Origin: a virus
DNA length: 46,518 bases
IMG/VR virus record: IMGVR_UViG_3300034073_002417
Span: 1 to 46,518 of that record
Reading direction: 5' to 3' (one strand)
A program made the position numbers and the translations under genes. This document shows, in pieces, positions 24,183 to 28,296 of the stretch (positions within the stretch are counted from its first letter, which is position 1; each line of letters starts with the position of its first letter). Below the pieces are notes generated by a model, which was given only the letters and a program-made list of their open reading frames with translations, made no database searches and was not told the DNA's origin.

Positions 24183-24368
24183 TTAGCAACCGTCTTCGTG
24201 CTCTGTGTGAATGCGAATAATGTCATCGAGTTCTTCGCAATTATTACCACAAGGAACAAGAACTGCTGTTCCATACTCACCTTCAATCATAAATGACTCA
24301 CCATTTTCTACTCTTTCAATAAGTTCATCAAAATATATTTGAAATTGCTCTACTGTAAAACTTTCCAT
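24183..24368 (-). CDS. Phd/YefM antitoxin-like small protein
   Basis: 61 residues. MESFTVEQFQIYFDELIERVENGESFMIEGEYGTAVLVPC matches the pattern of Phd/YefM N-terminal DNA-binding folds (strand, helix 'xxFxxxFDELIERVExGE', then a strand pair ending AVLVP). The usual C-terminal toxin-binding tail is replaced by a short acidic Cys-containing tail. No toxin gene is adjacent; neighbours are tRNA-Pro and the 70-residue protein. It could be a DNA-binding regulator, or an anti-toxin decoy acting on a host system (speculative). Confidence 0.6.
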   Translation of the reverse strand: MESFTVEQFQIYFDELIERVENGESFMIEGEYGTAVLVPCGNNCEELDDIIRIHTEHEDGC

Positions 24369-24424
24369 TTATCAATTTTTCTAATAAGGTTTTAATAATT
24401 TATAAAAGTTTTGTTTTTAAAATA

Positions 24425-24498
24425 TCGGGCATAAAGGATTTGAACCTTTGACCTTCCCGCCCCAAACGGGACGCGCTACCAAACTGCGCTAATGCCCG
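24425..24498 (-). tRNA. tRNA-Pro(UGG)
   Basis: Acceptor CGGGCAT/ATGCCCG, anticodon arm TCCCG-TTTGGGG-CGGGA giving UGG, T-arm loop TTCAAAT. No encoded CCA. Its promoter at 24530-24558 carries a duplicated -10 segment. Confidence 0.95.
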
Positions 24499-24509
24499 GT
24501 ATATTATAT

Positions 24510-24549
24510 ATCATATCAAATGCTACATTATCATATCAAATGCTACATT
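24510..24549. repeat. Perfect 20-bp tandem duplication containing the -10 element
   Basis: ATCATATCAAATGCTACATT occurs at 24510-24529 and again at 24530-24549 with no mismatch. On the minus strand each copy carries TATGAT and the downstream part of the promoter spacer for tRNA-Pro. Confidence 0.95.
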
Positions 24550-24558
24550 TGATGTCAA
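24530..24558 (-). promoter_or_regulatory. Sigma70-type promoter of tRNA-Pro(UGG)
   Basis: TTGACA (24553-24558), 17-base spacer, TATGAT (24530-24535). A second TATGAT from the tandem copy lies 20 bases downstream (24510-24515), right before the tRNA. Confidence 0.75.
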
Positions 24559-24749
24559 GTGCCATTGATAAACTTTTCATATTTATTTTGAACCTCAGAA
24601 TCTACCTGACTTAGGTTTCCCAAAGGAGGCATCCAATTTTCTTTGATTACATAATCAGCAAACCTATAAGAATAGGTTGATATTGGTATTCCTAATCTGC
24701 GAAGAGAACTTAAAATAAATGCTCTTTGCTGAAGAATATTACTATCCAT
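24555..24749 (-). CDS. Small hypothetical protein
   Basis: 64 residues (MDSNILQQRAFILSSLRRLG, ISTYSYRFADYVIKENWMPP, then a polar tail). Predicted helical, no recognised domain. It overlaps the 48-residue gene upstream by 8 bases, so the two form a small operon from the promoter at 24915-24942. Its stop overlaps the tRNA-Pro promoter. Function unknown. Confidence 0.65.
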   Translation of the reverse strand: MDSNILQQRAFILSSLRRLGIPISTYSYRFADYVIKENWMPPLGNLSQVDSEVQNKYEKFINGT

Positions 24750-24888
24750 TGCTTAAAAATTTATTCATAGGATCTTTTTTGGATTTTACAATTTCACAAG
24801 CTCTTTTGTAAAAGGCATTATCAAGATTTCCAGATTCTTCAAAAATTTGTTTTATTTTTACCCAGTTGGCGTAAGTATGATCGTCCAT
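24742..24888 (-). CDS. 48-residue hypothetical protein
   Basis: Starts MDDHTYANWVKIKQIFEESG and continues NLDNAFYKRACEIVKSKKDP, ending MNKFLSNG. Lysine-rich with an amphipathic helix. Its ATG lies 27 bases downstream of the -10 at 24915-24920, and its stop overlaps the next gene's start. Similar short 'DDxTYANWVK' proteins are familiar in cyanophages, which supports it being real. Function unknown. Confidence 0.7.
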   Translation of the reverse strand: MDDHTYANWVKIKQIFEESGNLDNAFYKRACEIVKSKKDPMNKFLSNG

Positions 24889-24914
24889 TGGGTTTTATTC
24901 GTAGATATTATTAT

Positions 24915-24942
24915 ATAATAAATCTTATATTTTCAGTGTCAA
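24915..24942 (-). promoter_or_regulatory. Sigma70-type promoter
   Basis: TTGACA (24937-24942), 16-base spacer, TATTAT (24915-24920), upstream of the 48- and 64-residue genes. Confidence 0.65.
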
Positions 24943-25001
24943 CAAAATATGTTCATTTTGTAACACTGTTGAAGAAATTATTAAATTAGTATCATATAAA
25001 A

Positions 25002-25084
25002 CGGAAAGAACAGGAATCGAACCTGCGAGGGTGTTATCCCCAGCCGCTTTCAAGGCGGTGTCCTCGACCAACCGGACTCTTTCC
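25002..25084 (-). tRNA. tRNA-Ser(UGA)
   Basis: Class II tRNA with long variable arm; acceptor GGAAAGA/TCTTTCC, anticodon loop CTTGAAA (UGA), T-loop TTCGATT, discriminator G. Confidence 0.95.
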
Positions 25085-25095
25085 AATAAAAGTCC

Positions 25096-25356
25096 TCAAC
25101 GGACTTCAAAATCTAAACGACGAACTTTACGTTGTCTTCTTGCCTCCTGCCACATAATATCCTCATTTGTAAGAATATTATTTTTTTGTTTTTTATTTGG
25201 AGAGTTTAGCATGACTATTTGAGATAGGTCAAGTGCAGTAATGTTAGTGTTGTTTCTTATAGTTGCCATATTAGGACAACCACAAGAAACTGTTTTTGCT
25301 GGACGACCTTCTATTTCTTTATTGCAAGATTTACATCTGATTCGTAAATTTTCCAT
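25096..25356 (-). CDS. Zinc-ribbon-like small protein
   Basis: 86 residues. CKSCNKEIEG at 8-17 and VSCGCPNMATIRNNTNITAL provide two Cys pairs (C-x2-C and C-x-C) fit for one Zn ion. The rest is polar and ends in a basic region (EARRQRKVRRLDF) that could bind nucleic acid. It sits between tRNA-Ser and tRNA-Asn. Likely a DNA- or RNA-binding regulator; function unproven. Confidence 0.7.
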   Translation of the reverse strand: MENLRIRCKSCNKEIEGRPAKTVSCGCPNMATIRNNTNITALDLSQIVMLNSPNKKQKNNILTNEDIMWQEARRQRKVRRLDFEVR

Positions 25357-25387
25357 AATATTCTCATATTTTTCTAATTATTTAGAA

Positions 25388-25460
25388 CTGGGGTGGCAGG
25401 GATCGAACCTGCGACCTAGATGTTAACAGCATCCCGCTACTACCGCTGAGCTACACCCCA
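25388..25460 (-). tRNA. tRNA-Asn(GUU)
   Basis: Acceptor TGGGGTG/CACCCCA, anticodon arm GGATG-CTGTTAA-CATCT, T-loop TTCGATC, discriminator G. Confidence 0.95.
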
Positions 25461-25465
25461 TTGGG

Positions 25466-25535
25466 AGCGAAGGGTGGAATTGAACCACCTACCCGAAGCT
25501 TATGAGACTTCTGTGCAACCGTTACACTTCTTCGC
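25466..25535 (-). tRNA. tRNA-Met(CAU)
   Basis: Short 70-base tRNA; acceptor GCGAAGA/CCTTCGC (G1-C72 paired, so not initiator-like; A7-C66 mismatch), anticodon arm GAAGT-CTCATAA-GCTTC. Ile with modified CAU cannot be excluded. Preceded by the promoter at 25545-25573. Confidence 0.85.
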
Positions 25536-25544
25536 AGTGAGACA

Positions 25545-25573
25545 ATCATAAAGTATATATACCAGATTGTCAA
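25545..25573 (-). promoter_or_regulatory. Sigma70-type promoter with GACAATC/GATTGTC inverted repeat
   Basis: TTGACA (25568-25573), 17 bases, TATGAT (25545-25550), ten bases before tRNA-Met. The -35 and -10 regions are arms of an inverted repeat shared with three other tRNA promoters. Confidence 0.8.
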
Positions 25574-25574
25574 G

Positions 25575-25646
25575 TGGGAGATACTGGAATCGAACCAGTG
25601 ACTGCTTGCTTGTAAGGCAAGAACTCTACCGCTGAGTTAATCTCCC
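25575..25646 (-). tRNA. tRNA-Val(UAC)
   Basis: Acceptor GGGAGAT/ATCTCCC, anticodon arm CTTGC-CTTACAA-GCAAG, T-loop TTCGATT, discriminator A. Confidence 0.95.
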
Positions 25647-25670
25647 GATAGGTGATCTCTCAACCATCTT

Positions 25671-25699
25671 ATAATACCCTATAAGATTTAATTTGTCAA
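25671..25699 (-). promoter_or_regulatory. Sigma70-type promoter of tRNA-Val
   Basis: TTGACA (25694-25699), 17-base spacer, TATTAT (25671-25676). Confidence 0.75.
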
Positions 25700-25717
25700 G
25701 TCCTAAGATGAAAATGG

Positions 25718-25792
25718 CACTCTCTGCAGGATTTGAACCTGCGACTTCTTGGTTCGTAGCCAAGCACTCTATCCAGACTGAGTTAAGAGAGC
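25718..25792 (-). tRNA. tRNA-Arg(ACG)
   Basis: Acceptor GCTCTCT/AGAGAGT, anticodon arm CTTGG-CTACGAA-CCAAG, discriminator G followed by an encoded CCA. Confidence 0.95.
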
Positions 25793-25795
25793 ACA

Positions 25796-25869
25796 TGCCC
25801 GTGATAGGAGTCGAACCTACACTGTATGGATTCTAAGTCCACCCTCTCTACCAATTGGAGTACACGGGC
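25796..25869 (-). tRNA. tRNA with anticodon UAG (nominal Leu) but short variable arm
   Basis: Acceptor GCCCGTG/CACGGGC, anticodon arm GTGGA-CTTAGAA-TCCAT (UAG, reads CUA), five-base variable loop ACAGT, T-arm GTAGG-TTCGACT-CCTAT. The two other Leu tRNAs in the cluster have long variable arms, as bacterial tRNA-Leu normally does. The D-stem has only about three pairs. A close relative is the GAG tRNA at 25953. Coordinates are good to about one base. Confidence 0.8.
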
Positions 25870-25874
25870 ATAGG

Positions 25875-25946
25875 CGAAGGGCCAGAGACTTGAACTCTGA
25901 TCTTTGGTTTTGGAGACCAAGATGCTACCAATTGCACCAACCCAAC
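25875..25946 (-). tRNA. tRNA-Trp(CCA) with acceptor-stem mismatches
   Basis: Anticodon arm TTGGT-CTCCAAA-ACCAA and T-arm CAGAG-TTCAAGT-CTCTG are good. The acceptor GTTGGGT against GCCCTTC leaves U2-U71 and U3-U70 unpaired. It may be degenerate or may need repair. Confidence 0.8.
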
Positions 25947-25952
25947 ATTTGG

Positions 25953-26026
25953 TGTCCGTGAGAGGATTTGAACCTCCAACACCTACCCCCTCAAGGTAGT
26001 GCCTCTTCCAGTTGGGCTACACGGAC
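25953..26026 (-). tRNA. tRNA with anticodon GAG (nominal Leu) but short variable arm
   Basis: Acceptor GTCCGTG/CACGGAC, anticodon arm CTACC-TTGAGGG-GGTAG (GAG, reads CUC/CUU), five-base variable loop GTGTT, T-arm GGAGG-TTCAAAT-CCTCT, encoded CCA. Same plan as the UAG tRNA at 25796. Confidence 0.8.
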
Positions 26027-26029
26027 TGG

Positions 26030-26100
26030 CTGGGGAACTAGGAGTCGAACCTAGATAAACACGGTCAAAGCGTGGTGTCCTGCCTTTAGACGATTCCCCA
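26030..26100 (-). tRNA. tRNA-Gln(UUG)
   Basis: Acceptor TGGGGAA/TTCCCCA, anticodon loop CTTTGAC, discriminator G and encoded CCA that abuts the next tRNA directly. Confidence 0.95.
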
Positions 26101-26104
26101 TTGG

Positions 26105-26176
26105 AGTTTCAGGTCGGAATCGAACCGACGATTAGAAGTTTTGCAGACTTCCGCCTTACCACTTGGCTACTGAAAC
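26105..26176 (-). tRNA. tRNA-Cys(GCA)
   Basis: Acceptor GTTTCAG/CTGAAAC, anticodon arm GAAGT-CTGCAAA-ACTTC, discriminator U as expected for tRNA-Cys. Confidence 0.95.
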
Positions 26177-26179
26177 AAG

Positions 26180-26251
26180 AGCCCTCAGTCGGATTTGAAC
26201 CAACGACCTACTCATTACTAGTGAGTTGCTCTACCACTGAGCTATAAGGGC
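26180..26251 (-). tRNA. tRNA-Thr(AGU)
   Basis: Acceptor GCCCTTA/TGAGGGC, anticodon arm ACTCA-CTAGTAA-TGAGT. A34 is unusual for a bacterial-type Thr tRNA; a UGU Thr tRNA exists at 28296. Confidence 0.9.
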
Positions 26252-26253
26252 GG

Positions 26254-26325
26254 GGTGACGTATGGGAATTGAACCCATCTACCCAGTTTCACAAACTGGT
26301 TCCTTAACCACTAGGATAACGTCAC
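26254..26325 (-). tRNA. tRNA-His(GUG)
   Basis: Acceptor GTGACGT/ACGTCAC, anticodon arm CCAGT-TTGTGAA-ACTGG, discriminator C typical of His. The base before position 1 is U, not the usual encoded G. Confidence 0.93.
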
Positions 26326-26327
26326 AG

Positions 26328-26399
26328 TGGCTGTGGGTGGATTTGAACCACCGACGACTTCCTTATGAGAGAAGTGTTCTACCACTGAACTACACAACC
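26328..26399 (-). tRNA. tRNA-Met(CAU), elongator-like
   Basis: Acceptor GGTTGTG/CACAGCC, anticodon arm CTTCT-CTCATAA-GGAAG, discriminator A. It resembles bacterial elongator tRNA-Met and is the second CAU tRNA. Confidence 0.9.
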
Positions 26400-26402
26400 T
26401 GG

Positions 26403-26485
26403 CGGAAGATGTTGGGATCGAACCAACGGAGGTTTTACCCTCACGGTTTAGCAAACCGATGCATTAACCACTCTGCCAATCTTCC
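26403..26485 (-). tRNA. tRNA-Ser(GCU)
   Basis: Class II; acceptor GGAAGAT/ATCTTCC, anticodon arm TCGGT-TTGCTAA-ACCGT, long variable arm, discriminator G, encoded CCA. Confidence 0.95.
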
Positions 26486-26489
26486 AAGT

Positions 26490-26579
26490 AGGGAGAAGGT
26501 GGAATCGAACCACCATTGCCAAGGGACGGAATCGAACCGTCTCTGATACCGTCGTACCCACCGTCCAAGGTGCTCTCCC
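26490..26579 (-). tRNA. Aberrant tRNA-like gene with two T-arms
   Basis: The ends form a good acceptor (GGGAGAG/TTCTCCC) and T-arm (GGTGG-TTCGATT-CCACC). Inside are CACC/GGTG, GGTAC/GTATC with a 4-base loop, and a second T-arm-like hairpin GACGG-TTCGATT-CCGTC where an anticodon or variable arm belongs. No ordinary anticodon arm is visible. It may be a recombinant or decayed tRNA, or a tRNA-like RNA with another role. Confidence 0.5.
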
Positions 26580-26582
26580 AAG

Positions 26583-26654
26583 TGGAACCGACAAGATTTG
26601 AACTTGTGACCGCTCGGTTATCAGCCGAGTGCTCTACCACTGAGCTACGGTTCC
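26583..26654 (-). tRNA. tRNA-Ile(GAU)
   Basis: Acceptor GGAACCG/CGGTTCC, anticodon arm CTCGG-CTGATAA-CCGAG, discriminator A. Confidence 0.95.
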
Positions 26655-26657
26655 AAG

Positions 26658-26731
26658 AGGGAACAATCGGATTTGAACCGATAACACCTTGATCTTCAAT
26701 CAAGTGCTCTACCAATTGGAGCTATGTTCCC
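26658..26731 (-). tRNA. tRNA-Phe(GAA)
   Basis: Acceptor GGGAACA/TGTTCCC, anticodon arm CTTGA-TTGAAGA-TCAAG, T-loop TTCAAAT. Confidence 0.95.
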
Positions 26732-26734
26732 GAA

Positions 26735-26808
26735 TCTGAGAGGCAGGATTTGAACCTGCGACCTGAGCGTTCCAAACACCCAGCTCTACCAAACTGAGCT
26801 ACTCCCAG
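26735..26808 (-). tRNA. tRNA-Pro(UGG), second copy
   Basis: Acceptor CTGGGAG/CTCTCAG, anticodon arm GGGTG-TTTGGAA-CGCTC. The sequence differs clearly from the Pro(UGG) at 24425. Confidence 0.9.
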
Positions 26809-26813
26809 ATGAT

Positions 26814-26938
26814 GGAAGGGGTATCCCACAAGGTGATGATTTAAAATCATCGGGCAGAAATCCCTTCCCAATTCCAGTTATTACTACAACATTCTTCTGC
26901 AAACTGGCAACCTCTGAAGAATGCGTGGGATTTCTCCC
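26814..26938. other. Structured non-coding segment inside the tRNA array
   Basis: The roughly 130 bases between two tRNAs hold no tRNA or ORF but several perfect complementary pairs: 26814-26820 with 26862-26868; 26823-26829 with 26925-26931; 26835-26842 with 26844-26851; 26874-26879 with 26902-26907; 26890-26897 with 26916-26923. The first crosses the second and the fourth crosses the fifth, as in pseudoknots. A small RNA, a processing element or a decayed tRNA pair are all possible. Confidence 0.5.
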
Positions 26939-26940
26939 AA

Positions 26941-27011
26941 TTGCTCCGACTGGAATCGAACCAGCGACCAACCCCTTCGACGGAGCTGCTCTACCACTGA
27001 GCTACAGAGCG
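26941..27011 (-). tRNA. tRNA-like gene, apparent anticodon CGA, weak anticodon stem
   Basis: T-arm GCTGG-TTCGATT-CCAGT and D-stem GCTC/GAGC are sound. The acceptor CGCTCTG/CGGAGCA has a C1-A72 mismatch, and the anticodon arm GCTCC-GTCGAAG-GGGTT pairs poorly. A Ser anticodon with a four-base variable loop is inconsistent, so isotype is unclear and the gene may be degenerate. Confidence 0.55.
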
Positions 27012-27063
27012 GTTCAGTTTATCAATACTGCCCACACACAAAACTGAATAAGTGTAGGGACGA

Positions 27064-27135
27064 CGACCCTAACGGGATTTGAACCCGTGATAATACCGTG
27101 ACAGGGTATCGTGATGACCACTTCACTATAGGGTC
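27064..27135 (-). tRNA. tRNA-Asp(GUC)
   Basis: Acceptor GACCCTA/TAGGGTC, anticodon arm ATACC-CTGTCAC-GGTAT, discriminator G. Confidence 0.95.
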
Positions 27136-27139
27136 AAGG

Positions 27140-27222
27140 TGGGAGGAACAGGATTTGAACCTGTGAAGGACAGAGCCGTCTGATTTACAGTCAGATTCCT
27201 TTAACCACTCGGAAATCCTCCC
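27140..27222 (-). tRNA. tRNA-Tyr(GUA)
   Basis: Class II; acceptor GGGAGGA/TCCTCCC, anticodon arm TCTGA-CTGTAAA-TCAGA, variable arm GACGGCTCTGTCCTTC region, discriminator A. Confidence 0.95.
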
Positions 27223-27226
27223 ACGA

Positions 27227-27301
27227 TGGGACATCTGGGATTTGAACCCAGGACTAACCGATTAAAAGTCGGATACTCTGACCTGACTGAGTTAATGTCC
27301 C
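27227..27301 (-). tRNA. tRNA-Lys(UUU)
   Basis: Acceptor GGGACAT/ATGTCCC, anticodon arm TCCGA-CTTTTAA-TCGGT, discriminator A. It is the first tRNA of the downstream block, after the structured leader. Confidence 0.95.
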
Positions 27302-27355
27302 ATTAAAAATGTAAAGTTATTATGTGTGGAAAATATTCAGTTGTCGATGTTCGGT

Positions 27356-27387
27356 GTGGTCTCTCGACCACTTGATTAGAATACCAC
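27356..27387 (-). repeat. Leader module copy 1 (hairpin plus TATTCTAA motif)
   Basis: Plus-strand 27371-27387 matches 28401-28417 at 15 of 17 bases. In both places the motif adjoins a perfect hairpin (GTGGTC-GAGA-GACCAC here) and lies upstream of the first tRNA of a block. Here no -35 box accompanies the TATTCT. Confidence 0.6.
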
Positions 27388-27444
27388 CGTTTGGTCTCTT
27401 GGGGAGTAGGTGGTGGACACTTGTGAAACCGTCACAAGGCAAAG

Positions 27445-27477
27445 AAAAAGGGGAGGAAACTTTGAGTTTCTCTCCCC
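27445..27477 (-). terminator. Intrinsic terminator upstream of tRNA block 2
   Basis: Minus-strand GGGGAG-A-GAAACT, 3-base loop, AGTTTC-CTCCCC, followed by TTTTT. A 12-bp stem with one bulge. Its 5' arm can alternatively pair with 27531-27538. Confidence 0.85.
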
Positions 27478-27603
27478 TGTGTGTTTTGCTTTTATGGTTG
27501 GTCTTACATTTGACCTACCATACACGCAAACAGGGGAGTACCCTCAATATGCCAATAACGGCAATCAAGGAGACTAAACTGTTTTGTGGGCATTTGGTAG
27601 GTC
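27472..27603 (-). promoter_or_regulatory. Attenuator/riboswitch-like alternative helices
   Basis: Minus-strand CTCCCCTG (27531-27538) pairs perfectly with CAGGGGAG (27472-27479), the latter containing the terminator's 5' arm, so the two helices exclude each other. Inside lie TTTGC/GCAAA (27526-27530 with 27485-27489) and an 11-bp stem with one mismatch (27512-27522 with 27493-27503). An upstream segment (27595-27603, GACCTACCA) is perfectly complementary to part of that stem and could displace it. Ligand or factor unknown. Confidence 0.6.
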
Positions 27604-27626
27604 ATTGTTCTAATCAATTATGTGTT

Positions 27627-27634
27627 TATTTATA
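27627..27634 (-). promoter_or_regulatory. Late promoter, perfect TATAAATA, before the leader
   Basis: TTATAAATAAAC on the minus strand, upstream of the attenuator-like leader and tRNA block 2, suggesting late-phase expression of that block. Confidence 0.65.
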
Positions 27635-27658
27635 AGACTTTTTTTTCAAAAAGTCAAG

Positions 27659-27730
27659 AGCGGGGTATCGGAATCGAACCGACGACATCTAACTTGGAAG
27701 GATAGCGTTCTACCGCTGAACTAACCCCGC
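27659..27730 (-). tRNA. tRNA-Gly(UCC)
   Basis: Acceptor GCGGGGT/ACCCCGC, anticodon arm CTATC-CTTCCAA-GTTAG (one U-U mismatch), T-loop TTCGATT. Confidence 0.93.
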
Positions 27731-27740
27731 ATTTAAGACA

Positions 27741-27769
27741 ATCTTACATTATATAGTAGAGATTGTCAA
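27741..27769 (-). promoter_or_regulatory. Sigma70-type promoter with GACAATC/GATTGTC inverted repeat
   Basis: TTGACA (27764-27769), 17 bases, TAAGAT (27741-27746), just before tRNA-Gly. Confidence 0.8.
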
Positions 27770-27770
27770 G

Positions 27771-27841
27771 TGGAGAATAGGAGAATCGAACTCCTAATAA
27801 GTGCTTGCAAAGCACCCGTTATACCGTTTAACTAATTCCCC
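27771..27841 (-). tRNA. tRNA-Ala(UGC)
   Basis: Acceptor GGGGAAT/ATTCTCC, anticodon arm GGTGC-TTTGCAA-GCACT, T-loop TTCGATT, discriminator A. Confidence 0.95.
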
Positions 27842-27844
27842 TGG

Positions 27845-27918
27845 CGTCTCAGGAGGGACTTGAACCCCCGACCAACTGCTTAGAAGGCAGATGCTCTATC
27901 CAACTGAGCTACTGAGAC
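27845..27918 (-). tRNA. tRNA-Arg(UCU)
   Basis: Acceptor GTCTCAG/CTGAGAC, anticodon arm TCTGC-CTTCTAA-GCAGT, discriminator G with encoded CCA. Confidence 0.95.
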
Positions 27919-27935
27919 AAGAGATGACTTTGACA

Positions 27936-27964
27936 ATCATAAGTTATTTAACCTAGATTGTCAA
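27936..27964 (-). promoter_or_regulatory. Sigma70-type promoter with GACAATC/GATTGTC inverted repeat
   Basis: TTGACA (27959-27964), 17 bases, TATGAT (27936-27941), upstream of tRNA-Arg(UCU). Confidence 0.8.
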
Positions 27965-27965
27965 G

Positions 27966-28050
27966 TAGGAACGGAGAGACTTGAACTCTCACGGGTTATT
28001 CGCCCAACGGATTTTAAGTCCGGTGTGTCTACCAATTCCACCACGCTCCC
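27966..28050 (-). tRNA. tRNA-Leu(UAA)
   Basis: Class II; acceptor GGGAGCG/CGTTCCT, anticodon arm CCGGA-CTTAAAA-TCCGT, long variable arm, T-arm GAGAG-TTCAAGT-CTCTC. Confidence 0.95.
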
Positions 28051-28073
28051 ATAAAAAGACCAAAAATGGTCAG

Positions 28074-28147
28074 TGGAAATGCCGGGGCTTGAACCCGGAA
28101 CCCCAGACTTATAAGGTCTGTGCTCTGACCAATTGAGCTACATTTCC
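28074..28147 (-). tRNA. tRNA-Ile(UAU)
   Basis: Acceptor GGAAATG/CATTTCC, anticodon arm CAGAC-CTTATAA-GTCTG (reads AUA), discriminator A. Many bacteria instead use a modified CAU tRNA for AUA. Confidence 0.93.
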
Positions 28148-28158
28148 GAAGTGAGACA

Positions 28159-28187
28159 ATCATAAGGCATAACCCTGAGATTGTCAA
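28159..28187 (-). promoter_or_regulatory. Sigma70-type promoter with GACAATC/GATTGTC inverted repeat
   Basis: TTGACA (28182-28187), 17 bases, TATGAT (28159-28164), upstream of tRNA-Ile(UAU). Confidence 0.8.
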
Positions 28188-28188
28188 G

Positions 28189-28268
28189 TGCCCCCAGTCG
28201 GATTTGAACCGACAAGCCGAAGCGGTTGATTTTGAGTCAACTGTGTTTACCAGTTTCACCACAGGGGC
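28189..28268 (-). tRNA. tRNA-Leu(CAA)
   Basis: Class II; acceptor GCCCCTG/TGGGGGC, anticodon arm GTTGA-CTCAAAA-TCAAC, variable arm CGCTTCGGCTTG region, discriminator A. Confidence 0.95.
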
Positions 28269-28274
28269 AATAAA

Positions 28275-28296
28275 GACAATTATAATCAATTGTCAA
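28275..28296 (-). promoter_or_regulatory. Contracted copy of the inverted-repeat promoter
   Basis: Minus-strand TTGACAATTGATTATAATTGTC keeps GACAATT/AATTGTC arms and TATAAT, but only six bases separate TTGACA and TATAAT. It is probably inactive as a promoter and derived by an internal deletion. Confidence 0.5.

Larger units (their letters stand above)
27302..27658 (-). other. 357-base non-coding leader between the two tRNA blocks
   Basis: No tRNA or credible gene; a plus-strand 103-codon frame here has no coding features and lies across hairpins. On the minus strand it contains, in order, a hairpin with A/T arms, a perfect TATAAATA, a set of alternative helices ending in an intrinsic terminator, an isolated 6-bp hairpin (27420-27438), a long-range ACCACC/GGTGGT pair, and a hairpin (27356-27371) next to a 17-base motif also found at 28401-28417. 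Confidence 0.7.

Noticed and set aside
26262-26546. Plus-strand and minus-strand open frames through the tRNA genes (also 26464-26971, 27022-27234, 28029-28289)
   Set aside because: They are translations of tRNA sequence with no conserved protein features.
26814-26868. Mini-tRNA with a UUA (ochre-reading) anticodon loop
   Set aside because: The 55-base stem and hairpin exist, but there are no D- or T-arms and the hairpin is almost fully palindromic, so an anticodon reading is not justified.
27324-27635. Plus-strand 103-codon open frame in the gap between tRNA blocks
   Set aside because: Composition is not protein-like, there is no ribosome site, and it lies across several hairpins and a minus-strand terminator.
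28074-28147. Possible eight-base anticodon loop (frameshift suppressor) in tRNA-Ile
   Set aside because: A careful recount gives a normal 17-base arm, CAGAC-CTTATAA-GTCTG, so it is a standard tRNA-Ile(UAU).
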